A stretch of DNA of 64,000 bases from Streptomyces subrutilus (GTDB lineage Bacteria; Actinomycetota; Actinomycetes; Streptomycetales; Streptomycetaceae), in the NCBI RefSeq assembly GCF_008704535.1, contig NZ_CP023701.1, positions 6,118,001-6,182,000 on the forward strand, read 5' to 3'. A program made the position numbers and the translations under genes. Under the pieces are notes generated by a model, which was not told where the DNA came from, searched no databases, and was given only the letters and a program-made list of their open reading frames with translations. Below are positions 33,428-41,245 of the stretch, piece by piece. The stretch's first letter is position 1, and each line of letters begins with the position of its first letter.

Positions 33428-33853
33428 ATGGAGTTCCGCGTCGACCGGCGCAGCGGCGTCGCCACCTACCTGCAGCTCGTCACCCAGGTGAAGCAGGCCC
33501 TGCGCCTGGGCGTCCTGGAACCGGGAGACCGGCTGCCCACGGCCCGGGAAGTGGTCGCGGCCACCGCGATCAACCCCAACACCGTGCTCAAGGCCTACCG
33601 CGAACTGGAGCGGGAGGGGCTCGTCGAACCGCGCCCGGGCGCCGGCACCTTCGTACGCCGCTCCCTCTCCCGGCCCGAGGCCGCCGCCGACTCGCCCCTG
33701 GGCCTCGCCCTGGCGGACTGGATGGCACAGGCGCGCGCGGCGGGACTGGAACGCGAGGACGTCACCGCCCTCATCGCCGCCGTCGTGGACGACAGCTTCA
33801 ACGCGCCCGGACCCCCACCGGGCCCCCCGTCAGAGAGGACCCCACGTGAGTGA
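33428..33853 (+). CDS. GntR-family regulator, YtrA-like
   Basis: A 141-residue protein with an N-terminal GntR winged helix (about 8-75, PTAREVVAATAINPNTVLKAYRELEREGLVE) and only a short helical tail, as in the YtrA subfamily whose members control linked ABC transporters. ATG 33428 follows GGTGGAGG. Its end overlaps the ATP-binding gene by 8 bases, so the operon is regulator, ATPase, permease. The perfect palindrome at 33392-33415 is its probable operator; YtrA relatives often respond to cell-envelope stress, which is family knowledge and not seen here. Confidence 0.9.
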   Translation: MEFRVDRRSGVATYLQLVTQVKQALRLGVLEPGDRLPTAREVVAATAINPNTVLKAYRELEREGLVEPRPGAGTFVRRSLSRPEAAADSPLGLALADWMAQARAAGLEREDVTALIAAVVDDSFNAPGPPPGPPSERTPRE

Positions 33854-34763
33854 CCCGACCGCCGCCACGGCACTGCGAGCGACGCGGCTCGGAAGGGAGT
33901 TCCGCGGCCGCTGGGCCCTGCGCGGATGCGACGTGGACCTGCCCGCCGGCCGCGTCACCGCACTCGTCGGCCCCAACGGCGCCGGCAAGAGCACCCTGCT
34001 CCAGCTCGCCGCCGGACTGCTGCGCCCCACCACCGGCCAGCTGCGCGTCCACGGCCGCGTCCCCGGCACCCGCGAGGCGCGCGAAGCCATCGCCTTCCTC
34101 GCGCAGGAGCGGCCCCTGCACCCCCGGTTCACCGTCGCCGACACCCTGCGCCTGGGCCGCAAGCTCAACCGCCGCTGGGACCAGGACCTGGCCGAACGCC
34201 TCGTCCGGGCCGGCGGCGTACCCCTCACCGCGCGCATCGGAAGCCTCTCCGGCGGGAACCGCACCCGCGTCGCCCTGGCCCTCGCCCTCGGCAAGCGCGC
34301 CGAACTCCTCCTGCTCGACGAGCCGCTGGCCGACCTCGACCCGGTCGCCCGCCACGAGATCACCGGCCTGCTCATGCACGAGGCCGCCGAACGCGGCGTC
34401 GGCATCGTCATGTCCTCGCACGTCCTGGCCGAACTGGAAGACGTCTGCGACCACGTCCTCCTCCTCAAGGACGGAGCGGTCCGGCTCGCCGGCGACACCG
34501 AGGAGCTCCGCGAGGCCCACACCCTGCTCACCGGACGCGCCGACCCCATCGAGACCGACGGACTGCCGCACGCCTTCGACCGCTCGACCGTCGTCCACGC
34601 GGCCACCGCCGGCCGCCAGGTCACCGCCCTGGTCCGCACCACGCCCGGCCCCGCCGCCCCCGCCGCCGACGCGCGCTGGATCAGCGAGACCCCCTCCCTC
34701 GAAGCCCTGCTCCTCGCACACCTGCGCGCCCCGCGCCCCGACCGTACGGAGGCAGCCGCATGA
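33846..34763 (+). CDS. ABC transporter ATP-binding protein
   Basis: A 305-residue ATPase with Walker A GPNGAGKST (residues 42-50), a Q-loop in AFLAQERPLHP, signature LSGGNRTRVALALAL and Walker B LLLLDEPLADLDP. The C-terminal 85 residues form the accessory domain seen in exporter-type (BcrA-like) ATPases. GTG 33846 has GAGAGGA upstream and overlaps the regulator gene. It pairs with the permease that overlaps its stop (ATGA). An exporter or envelope-stress role is likely; the cargo is unknown. Confidence 0.92.
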   Translation: MSDPTAATALRATRLGREFRGRWALRGCDVDLPAGRVTALVGPNGAGKSTLLQLAAGLLRPTTGQLRVHGRVPGTREAREAIAFLAQERPLHPRFTVADTLRLGRKLNRRWDQDLAERLVRAGGVPLTARIGSLSGGNRTRVALALALGKRAELLLLDEPLADLDPVARHEITGLLMHEAAERGVGIVMSSHVLAELEDVCDHVLLLKDGAVRLAGDTEELREAHTLLTGRADPIETDGLPHAFDRSTVVHAATAGRQVTALVRTTPGPAAPAADARWISETPSLEALLLAHLRAPRPDRTEAAA

Positions 34764-35782
34764 CCGGCGCCCTCTGGCTGGCCTGGCGCCAGCAGCGCTC
34801 CATGATCCTCGTCTGCGCCGTGCTCCTCGCCGCCTGCACGGCCTGGGTCGTGCACATGCGCTCCGAGATGATGACGCTGATCGACACCTACGACTTCGTC
34901 CCCTGCAAGGGATGGAACGGCGGCTGCGAGAGCCTCGGAAGCTTCATGGTGCTCGACGGCAGCACCGGCTCCATCCGCGCCCTGGGCCTCGTCGGCTTCG
35001 CCCTCCCCGCCCTCGTCGGAGTCTTCTGGGGCGCACCGCTCCTCGGCCGCGAGATCGAGAACGGCACCGACAAGCTGGCCCTCACCCAGGGCATCGGCGC
35101 CCGCAGCTGGTTCGCCGCGCGCTTCGGCCTCGCCGCCCTGTCCGCCGTGGCCGTCTCCACGGTCATCGCCGCCCTCGTGGCCTGGTGGTGGGCGCCCGTC
35201 TCCAACACGCTCGACGGCCTCTACTGGCACGACGTCGCCATCTACAACGCCACCGGCCCCGCCTCCGTGGCCTGCACCCTGCTCGGCCTCACCATCGGCA
35301 CCGCCGCCGGCCTGCTCGTGCGCCGGGTCCTGCCCGCCATGGCCGTGACCGTCGCCGCCGTGGGCACCGTCGCCGTCTTCACCACCTACTTCCGGCGGAG
35401 CTGGGTCGAACCCGAACGGCGCGTCACGCCCGGCATGGTCCCCAAGACACGGGTCGGCAGCGCCTGGTCGTGGGAGTTCGGCTACCTGACGCCCGACGGG
35501 CGGGAGTACCCCATCTCCCAGTACTGCCAGACCTCCGGCGACCCGCTGCGGCAGTGCATGGCCGAGAACGGCTTCGTCGCCCGCTACCACAAGGTCTACC
35601 CCAGCAGTGACTTCTGGGTCTTCCAGTGGATCGAGACCGTGCTCTACCTCGGCGTCGCCGCGGCCCTGATCGCACTCGTGCTCTTCGTGCTGCGCGGCCC
35701 CGCCAAGAGCCGCGCCACCACCGCCGGCCCCGCCGCCGACGCCACCGCCCCGACCGCCGCGCCCCGGACCGCGGGCGTCTGA
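34760..35782 (+). CDS. ABC transporter permease with a large extracytoplasmic loop
   Basis: A 340-residue membrane protein. The first helix (about 15-33) is followed by a loop containing DFVPCKGWNGGCESLG, then five or so further helices (about 75-215), a second external stretch (about 215-285) rich in Tyr, Gln and Cys (SQYCQTSGDPLRQCMAENG), and a last helix (about 292-312) before a disordered Ala/Thr/Pro tail. The paired cysteines in both loops suggest disulfide-stabilised outer domains. GGAGGCAG precedes the ATG at 34760, which overlaps the ATPase stop. Confidence 0.87.
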   Translation: MTGALWLAWRQQRSMILVCAVLLAACTAWVVHMRSEMMTLIDTYDFVPCKGWNGGCESLGSFMVLDGSTGSIRALGLVGFALPALVGVFWGAPLLGREIENGTDKLALTQGIGARSWFAARFGLAALSAVAVSTVIAALVAWWWAPVSNTLDGLYWHDVAIYNATGPASVACTLLGLTIGTAAGLLVRRVLPAMAVTVAAVGTVAVFTTYFRRSWVEPERRVTPGMVPKTRVGSAWSWEFGYLTPDGREYPISQYCQTSGDPLRQCMAENGFVARYHKVYPSSDFWVFQWIETVLYLGVAAALIALVLFVLRGPAKSRATTAGPAADATAPTAAPRTAGV

Positions 35783-35893
35783 CCGTACCCGTACGCCCGC
35801 CGCGGACGGGCCCGCGGGCCGCGACCCCGCACATCCTCACGCCCCGTACGGCCCGCGAGCCCGTACGCCCACACGCCCACAGGGGGACCTCTC

Positions 35894-36670
35894 ATGGCCA
35901 CGAAGAAGAACCTGCAAGCCGACCGCACCAGCGTCGCCCACAAGGTCCGCTACGCACTGAGCAACCCGACCCGCATCGCCCCGTACGTCAAGCGCGCCGC
36001 CCGCGACACCTGGCTGCGCCACAAGCACCCCGACCACGTCGGCTACTACCGCGCCGTGATGGCCTCCGACACCGGCCGCAACCCCGAGGCGGCCGTCGGC
36101 AGCCAGACCCACGACCGGTGGCTGGCCCTCGGCAAGATGCAGTTCGACTACCTCGTCGGGCACGGCCTCACACCCGGCCACCGCATGCTCGACATAGGCT
36201 GCGGCAACCTGCGGGCCGGCTGGCGGTTCATCGAACACCTCGACGCCGGCCACTACTACGGCATCGACATCTCGCCCGACATCCTCATCGCCGCGAAGGA
36301 GACCCTCACCCGGCAGGGCCTCCAGCCGAAACTGCCGCACCTGACCATCACCCAGGACCTCACCCTGGACTTCCTCCCCGACCACCACTTCGACGTGGTC
36401 CACGCGCACAGCGTCTTCTCCCACTCGCCCATCGAGATCATCGACGAGTGCCTCGCCCACGTGGAGCGCGTCCTGACGCCCGGCGGCTGGTTCGACTTCA
36501 CCTTCGACCGCACCGAGGGCGCGGAGCACCAGGTGCTCCGCGAGGACTTCTACTACCGCACCCAGACCCTCGTGGACCTCGCCGCCCGGCACGGACTCAC
36601 CGCCCGCTTCATGGACGACTGGGAACTCCTCGGCCACGGCCAGTCCAAGATCCGCGTCAGCGCCTGCTGA
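35894..36670 (+). CDS. Class I SAM-dependent methyltransferase
   Basis: A 258-residue enzyme with motif I MLDIGCGNLRAGW (about residues 97-109), a second acidic strand YGIDISPDIL, and DVVHAHSVFSHSP as motif IV. The first 60 residues are basic and helical (KKNLQADRTSVAHKVRYALSNPTRIAPYVKR), possibly a membrane- or substrate-binding extension. The substrate is unknown. It begins 111 bases after the ABC permease in the same direction and may be carried on that transcript. GGGGGACC precedes the ATG at 35894. Confidence 0.88.
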   Translation: MATKKNLQADRTSVAHKVRYALSNPTRIAPYVKRAARDTWLRHKHPDHVGYYRAVMASDTGRNPEAAVGSQTHDRWLALGKMQFDYLVGHGLTPGHRMLDIGCGNLRAGWRFIEHLDAGHYYGIDISPDILIAAKETLTRQGLQPKLPHLTITQDLTLDFLPDHHFDVVHAHSVFSHSPIEIIDECLAHVERVLTPGGWFDFTFDRTEGAEHQVLREDFYYRTQTLVDLAARHGLTARFMDDWELLGHGQSKIRVSAC

Positions 36671-36707
36671 CGTCCTGCCCCGGACGCCCGCCCCGCCCGC
36701 CCCGTCG

Positions 36708-37664
36708 TCACGAGGCGTCCAGGCGCAGCCCGTCGGTCTCGATCACGTCGGAGGTGACCAGGGCCTGCTCCGCGGTCACCCGGGTCATGAACACGAACGG
36801 CGGGATGACCGGGGGAGCGGGCAGCCCGTCGGGGCTGAAGGTGACGCACAGCAGGCCCTCGATGCAGCCGCTGAACCGGGTCAGGTACAGGGTGACGTCG
36901 CCCCGCAGTTCGAGCGAGGCGGCGGCCAGCCCGTACTCGCCGGCGCCGTCGCGGGTGCGCAGCCGGTAGTCGCGCAGCGAGGCCGCCCGCATCTTCAGCA
37001 CCAGCACCTTCACCGGCCCGTCCGCCGTCCGCACCCGGGCGACCCCCGCCAGCGCGAAGCCCTGCGGGGCGAAGAGCGAGGTGGTGACGGTCGGCGGGGT
37101 CCGCGCGGCCACCGGCGCCCCCGCCGGCTCCGCCCGGGCCGGCGGCGCGCCCGCCACCAGGGCCGCCAGCAGCACCACCGGCAGCACGGCGGCCGGTGTC
37201 CGCGTCCCGCCGTCGGGCCTGCGCACGTACGGGCCCTCCTCGTCCGCGCCCGCCGGCGGGCCGGGCAGCGGGGTCCAGCCGAAGGCCAGCGCGCTCCCCG
37301 CGACGCCGAGCAGCATCCCCACCAGGAACCCGCCCAGGTTGGTCGCCACGAACGACAGCACCGACAGCAGCAGGGCGTGCAGCGAGACGTACGCCCGGGC
37401 CTGCGGCAGGAACCACAGGAACAGACCGGCCAGGACCAGCGCGACGCCGATGCCGACCGCCGCGATCCCGCCCAGGCCCAGGCTGACCAGCACCGTCAGC
37501 GGCGAGAGCGGCACCAGCAGCAGCTCGGCCCCGCCCAGCAGCACCAGCAGCCCGCCCCAGAACGGCCGGGTCCGGCGCCAGGCGCGCAGCCGCCGCCGCT
37601 GCTCCGGCAGCGGCAGCCGCCGCTCCAGCCACCCGTGCGGGGCCGACCGGAGCCCTAGAAGCAC
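36708..37664 (-). CDS. DUF6114-domain membrane protein
   Basis: A 318-residue protein. Four hydrophobic segments lie in the first 130 residues (WGGLLVLLGGAELLLVPLSPLTVL onward), then a linker with DEEGPYVRRPDGG, another hydrophobic stretch (AAVLPVVLLAALVAGA) and an extracytoplasmic C-terminal domain of about 150 residues. Its N-terminal block and its position directly after a DUF6230 gene identify the DUF6114 partner common in Streptomyces. GTG 37664 overlaps the DUF6230 stop by 10 bases. The pair is uncharacterised; a cell-surface lipid or sterol-binding role is sometimes assumed but is not shown here. Confidence 0.8.
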   Translation of the reverse strand: MLLGLRSAPHGWLERRLPLPEQRRRLRAWRRTRPFWGGLLVLLGGAELLLVPLSPLTVLVSLGLGGIAAVGIGVALVLAGLFLWFLPQARAYVSLHALLLSVLSFVATNLGGFLVGMLLGVAGSALAFGWTPLPGPPAGADEEGPYVRRPDGGTRTPAAVLPVVLLAALVAGAPPARAEPAGAPVAARTPPTVTTSLFAPQGFALAGVARVRTADGPVKVLVLKMRAASLRDYRLRTRDGAGEYGLAAASLELRGDVTLYLTRFSGCIEGLLCVTFSPDGLPAPPVIPPFVFMTRVTAEQALVTSDVIETDGLRLDAS

Positions 37665-38275
37665 TTCTCGCCGCCCAGGCCGACGCTCAGCTTCATGCCC
37701 TTGAGCCGGAAGTTCCCGCCGGTCGCGGACCAGGCGTGCGACTTCACGCCCGTCACCTCGATGTCCCCGGCCTGGAGCCCGAACCGGCCCGGCTCGCCCC
37801 GCACCCCCTCGACCTGGTCCAGCGTCGAGGCGTCCCGGCCGATCTGGGCGGTGCCGAAGACGGCGTCGCCCCGGAGGTCCTCCCCGTCGATCACCAGCCT
37901 GCTCGCGGTGACCGGCCCGGCCGGCCCGCCGGCCGTCAGCTTGAAGACCACCGTGCCGAGTGGGGTGCCGACCTCGGCGGACTGGCAGATGTCGGTGAGC
38001 GTGGCCTCGCCGATGCCCAGCAGCGCGACCGGATGCCCCGTGCCGTCGACGGAGCGGTCCGTCTGCACGTACGAGGCCAGGCCCTTGCTGCTCAGCTTGG
38101 ACGAGGAGACCTGGAAAGCGGTGCCCGAGACGGCGAAGGAGGCGGCCAGCGCGCCCTGCGCCACGACCAGGGCCAGCGCCCCGACCGCGAGCAGCGCGGG
38201 CACCGCGACGGCGGCGGTCCTCTTCCAGTCGACCCGGCCCTCGGCGGGGCCGGCGGTGTTCCGTGCGGTACCCAT
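37655..38275 (-). CDS. DUF6230-family secreted or membrane-anchored protein
   Basis: A 206-residue protein. One N-terminal hydrophobic helix (about 20-45, AAVAVPALLAVGALALVVAQGALAA) acts as signal or anchor, followed by an extracytoplasmic beta-rich domain with two cysteines (DICQ and the C-terminal GGEKCF). This is the DUF6230 family, found almost only in actinomycetes and always next to DUF6114. ATG 38275 follows GGAGG. A candidate promoter lies at 38398-38369. It is divergent from a TetR regulator that may control it. Confidence 0.82.
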   Translation of the reverse strand: MGTARNTAGPAEGRVDWKRTAAVAVPALLAVGALALVVAQGALAASFAVSGTAFQVSSSKLSSKGLASYVQTDRSVDGTGHPVALLGIGEATLTDICQSAEVGTPLGTVVFKLTAGGPAGPVTASRLVIDGEDLRGDAVFGTAQIGRDASTLDQVEGVRGEPGRFGLQAGDIEVTGVKSHAWSATGGNFRLKGMKLSVGLGGEKCF

Positions 38276-38368
38276 GTGTTCCTCCCGTACGTCGTCAGGT
38301 GCGCGGGGGAAGTGCGACGGAGCTCGGCACGCAGGACTGCGATACTGCGGGCATCCTGTGGCAGTTCG

Positions 38369-38398
38369 AGGCTAGGGCTCAATTTGAATAATAGTCAA
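38369..38398 (-). promoter_or_regulatory. Vegetative promoter of the DUF6230-DUF6114 operon
   Basis: On the minus strand TTGACT (38398-38393) and TAGCCT (38374-38369) are 18 bases apart, a good HrdB-type match. The -35 lies within the first codons of the divergent TetR gene. TTGA/TCAA ends at 38384-38398 form a partial dyad that could be the TetR operator. Confidence 0.65.
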
Positions 38399-39079
38399 CA
38401 GCGCGGAAAGACCGGGCGTTCGCAGGTTCGGCGGGCCGAACTCATAGCGACCGGGCGGAAGTTGTTCGCCGATACCCCCTACGACGCGCTCTCCATGGAC
38501 GACATCGCCCAGCACGCGGGCGTCGCCAAGGGCCTCATCTACTACTACTTCACGAGCAAGCGCGGCTACTACCTGGCCATCGTCGAGGACTCCGTCGCCG
38601 AACTCGTCGCCCGCGCCGGCGGCGACAGCGACCTCCCCGACGCCGAACGCGTCCACCGCACCGTCGAGGGCTACCTCCACTACGCCGAACACCACCGCGC
38701 CGCCTACCGCACCATCGTCACCGGCGGCGTCGGCTCCGACGCCGAGGTCCTCGCCATCCGCGACGCCGTCCGCGAGGAACTGGTCGCCACCATCGCCGAG
38801 GGCGCCTACGGCCGCCGCACCCTCCCCGTGATCGCCCGGCTCGCCCTCGTCGGCTGGCTCTCCGCGGTCGAGGGGACCACCCTGGAGTGGATCGGCGGCC
38901 TCGCCCGCGACCCGGCCGCCCAGCCCGGCCGCACCGAGCTCGCCGCCCTCCTCGTGCGCCAGCTGCGCGCCACCCTGACCGTGATCGGGGAGTTCGTCCC
39001 GGAGTGCCCCGCTCCGCCCGCCCCGCCGGAACCGGCCGGACCGCAGGCCGATCTTGTACCGGTGACGGGAAGCCCCTGA
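38384..39079 (+). CDS. TetR-family transcriptional regulator
   Basis: A 231-residue protein with a standard TetR helix-turn-helix (RRAELIATGRKLFADTPYDALSMDDIAQHAGVAKGLIYYYFTSKRGYY, given here in part: the recognition helix is GVAKGLIYYYF) and a helical ligand-binding domain. The N-terminus LNNSQQRGKTGRSQ has no ATG or GTG before the conserved region, so TTG 38384, with AGGG ten bases upstream, is the best start. It is divergent from the DUF6230-DUF6114 pair and upstream of an acyl-CoA dehydrogenase, so a fatty-acid-related ligand is plausible. Confidence 0.85.
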   Translation: MNNSQQRGKTGRSQVRRAELIATGRKLFADTPYDALSMDDIAQHAGVAKGLIYYYFTSKRGYYLAIVEDSVAELVARAGGDSDLPDAERVHRTVEGYLHYAEHHRAAYRTIVTGGVGSDAEVLAIRDAVREELVATIAEGAYGRRTLPVIARLALVGWLSAVEGTTLEWIGGLARDPAAQPGRTELAALLVRQLRATLTVIGEFVPECPAPPAPPEPAGPQADLVPVTGSP

Positions 39080-39224
39080 TCGGGCATACTCAACGCGCCG
39101 CGGCCACTGAAGCCGCCTTCCCGTGATCCGGGAGGGCAGCATCGGCCGTGAGCACCGAGACCCGGCGCCGCGTCCCACACCTCGCGCGTCGCCGCCGTGC
39201 CCGACGAGGGAGGAGAGCGCCGCC

Positions 39225-40397
39225 ATGACCGACCGCGCCCCGCAGCCGGTGGACCGTCAGCTGCCCACCGAGGAGTCCCGGGACCTCCTCGCGCTCGTAC
39301 GCGAGATCGCCCAGCGGGAGATCCGCCCGCGGGCCGCCGAGGAGGAGGAAGCCGGCCGCTTCCCCCGCGAGGTCTTCACCCTGCTCTCCGAGGCCGGACT
39401 GCTCGGCCTCCCGTACGCGGGGGAGTTCGGCGGCGGCGAGCAGCCGTACGAGGTCTACCTCCAGGTCCTGGAAGAGCTGGCCGCGGCCCGGCTGACCGTC
39501 GGCCTCGGCGTCAGCGTCCACTCCCTGGCCTGCCACGGCCTCGCCGGCTACGGCAGCAAGGAACAGCAGGGCTCCCACCTGCCCGCGATGCTCGGCGGCG
39601 GCCTCCTCGGCGCCTACTGCCTCTCCGAGCCGGCCGCCGGCTCCGACGCCGCCGCACTGAGCACGAAGGCCGTGCGCGACGGCGACGACTGGACCATCAC
39701 CGGCACCAAGGCCTGGATCACCCACGGCGGAGTCGCCGACTTCTACACCGTCCTCGCCCGCACCGGCGCCCCGGGCCCCAAGGGCATCACCGCCTTCCTC
39801 GTCCCCGGGGACGCCCCGGGCCTGAGCGCGGCCGTGCCGGAGAAGAAGATGGGCATGAAGGGCTCGCCCACCGCCCAGCTCCACTTCGACGGCGTACGGG
39901 TGCCGGACACCCGCCGCATCGGCGACGAGGGCCAGGGCTTCACCATCGCCCTCGCCGCCCTGGACGCGGGACGGCTGGGCATCGCGGCCTGCGCCATCGG
40001 CGTCGCCCAGGCCGCACTGGACGAGGCGGTCGCGTACGCCCTCGACCGCAAGCAGTTCGGACACCCCATCGCGGACTTCCAGGGGCTGCGGTTCATGCTG
40101 GCCGACATGGCCACCAAGATCGAGGCGGGCCGGTCCCTCTACCTCGCGGCCGCACGCCTGCGCGACGCGGGCAAGCCGTTCTCCCGCCAGGCCGCGATGG
40201 CCAAGCTGTTCTGCACCGACGCGGCGATGTCCGTCACCACCGACGCCGTCCAGGTCCTCGGCGGATACGGCTACACGGCGGACTTCCCGGTGGAGCGGCT
40301 GATGCGCGAGGCGAAGGTGCTCCAGATCGTCGAGGGCACCAACCAGATCCAGCGCATGGTCATCGCCCGCCACCTCGCCGGCCCCGAGACCCGCTGA
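39225..40397 (+). CDS. Acyl-CoA dehydrogenase
   Basis: A 390-residue flavoenzyme of normal family length. It has the FAD/substrate motif LLGAYCLSEPAAGSDAA and the C-terminal signature DAVQVLGGYGYTADFPVERLMREAKV, then IVEGTNQIQRM with the catalytic-base Glu. It oxidises an acyl-CoA to the 2-enoyl-CoA, reducing FAD. The chain-length preference cannot be read. ATG 39225 has GGAGGAG upstream, ruling out the longer frame from 39123. It lies 145 bases after the TetR gene in the same direction. The stop codon lies in the first copy of a 22-base direct repeat. Confidence 0.92.
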   Translation: MTDRAPQPVDRQLPTEESRDLLALVREIAQREIRPRAAEEEEAGRFPREVFTLLSEAGLLGLPYAGEFGGGEQPYEVYLQVLEELAAARLTVGLGVSVHSLACHGLAGYGSKEQQGSHLPAMLGGGLLGAYCLSEPAAGSDAAALSTKAVRDGDDWTITGTKAWITHGGVADFYTVLARTGAPGPKGITAFLVPGDAPGLSAAVPEKKMGMKGSPTAQLHFDGVRVPDTRRIGDEGQGFTIALAALDAGRLGIAACAIGVAQAALDEAVAYALDRKQFGHPIADFQGLRFMLADMATKIEAGRSLYLAAARLRDAGKPFSRQAAMAKLFCTDAAMSVTTDAVQVLGGYGYTADFPVERLMREAKVLQIVEGTNQIQRMVIARHLAGPETR

Positions 40398-40429
40398 CCC
40401 GGCGCCCGAGACCCGCTGACCCGGCGCCC
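40386..40429. repeat. 22-bp tandem duplication across the acyl-CoA dehydrogenase stop
   Basis: The 22-base unit that starts GAGACCCGCTGACC occurs at 40386-40407 and again at 40408-40429 without change. The first copy contains the gene's last two codons and stop; the second repeats them outside the frame. It is a recent duplication. Confidence 0.85.
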
Positions 40430-40438
40430 AGAGCCGCG

Positions 40439-40828
40439 TCAGCCGCCGAAGAGCGGCCCGCTGGGCCAGATCGGCGAGGCGACGATCCGCGCCCACTCGG
40501 CGTCCCGCCGCCCCGGCACGGTCCGCCCGTCCTCGGACCAGCGGGCGACCAGCGCAGTGTAGATGGGCGGATCGGCCTGCACCTGCCGAAACCCGTGCCG
40601 GGACTGCGCCTGCGTGACCTGCCGGGGGGCCTGGCCGGTCGGCTGGCCGTGGGCCTGGCCGGGTGGGTGTGGGGGTGCCGGTGTGGGTGGGGGCGCTGAT
40701 GCGGGTGGGGATGTGGGTGCGGGCATGAAGCCTCGCCCGGGGCCTTGCTGAACCGATTCGTCATGGCCGACCACCGCCGGCCGCCGACGCCGTCCCACTC
40801 TCGGCGTGGATGTCTCAACCGTGCTCAT
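40439..40828 (-). CDS. Hypothetical protein with an RTVPGRRDAEW C-terminal motif
   Basis: A 129-residue protein. The first 85 residues are a Pro/Ala/Gln-rich low-complexity region; the last 45 (DPPIYTALVARWSEDGRTVPGRRDAEWARIV) look structured and resemble the C-terminus of small conserved Streptomyces proteins. I assign no function. The frame continues far upstream through non-coding-like sequence, and ATG 40828 is the best internal start, though its ribosome site (GGGTCGG) is weak. It converges with the acyl-CoA dehydrogenase. Confidence 0.5.
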   Translation of the reverse strand: MSTVETSTPRVGRRRRPAVVGHDESVQQGPGRGFMPAPTSPPASAPPPTPAPPHPPGQAHGQPTGQAPRQVTQAQSRHGFRQVQADPPIYTALVARWSEDGRTVPGRRDAEWARIVASPIWPSGPLFGG

Positions 40829-41140
40829 GCCGACCCAACGCAACGCGCCGGACGCCGGTAACGGCGGCGGGGGGCGGGGATGCGTTCGAGGGGTGGGGCG
40901 GGGGTCGTGGGGTCGGTGGTGCGCCGGGCGAGACGGTCGGTCACGGGTGGCCGAAGGCCGTCGCGAGGCGACGCGACCGCAGGGAGCGCTCTTGAGGACC
41001 GGCGCAACAGGGGGAGACGACGCGACTGACGGCACCCCTCCCACCCCCGTCCGAGCGCACCGCCGCTCCCGCACTCCCGCCCCGCCACTCCGTGCCGCCC
41101 TGTCAGAAAGTGCCACAAGTATGGCCCTGTCCGAGTTCTC

Positions 41141-41159
41141 TGACGTACCGTCATATAAG
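41141..41159 (+). promoter_or_regulatory. TGACG-TAC-CGTCA operator overlapping a -10 box
   Basis: TGACG (41141-41145) and CGTCA (41149-41153) form a perfect dyad around TAC, followed at once by TATAAG (41154-41159), a plausible -10 for the gene at 41246. TetR-type regulators of lipid catabolism in actinomycetes use sites of this shape; the assignment is inference. The rest of the 417-base divergent gap 40829-41245 shows no gene. Confidence 0.5.
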
Positions 41160-41245
41160 CGCCAGCCCCCAGACCCGGACCCAGGAGCCCGCACAACCCG
41201 CACCCCGGTCCTGCCCGGTCCCGCCCCACGCCCAGGAGGTCCGCC

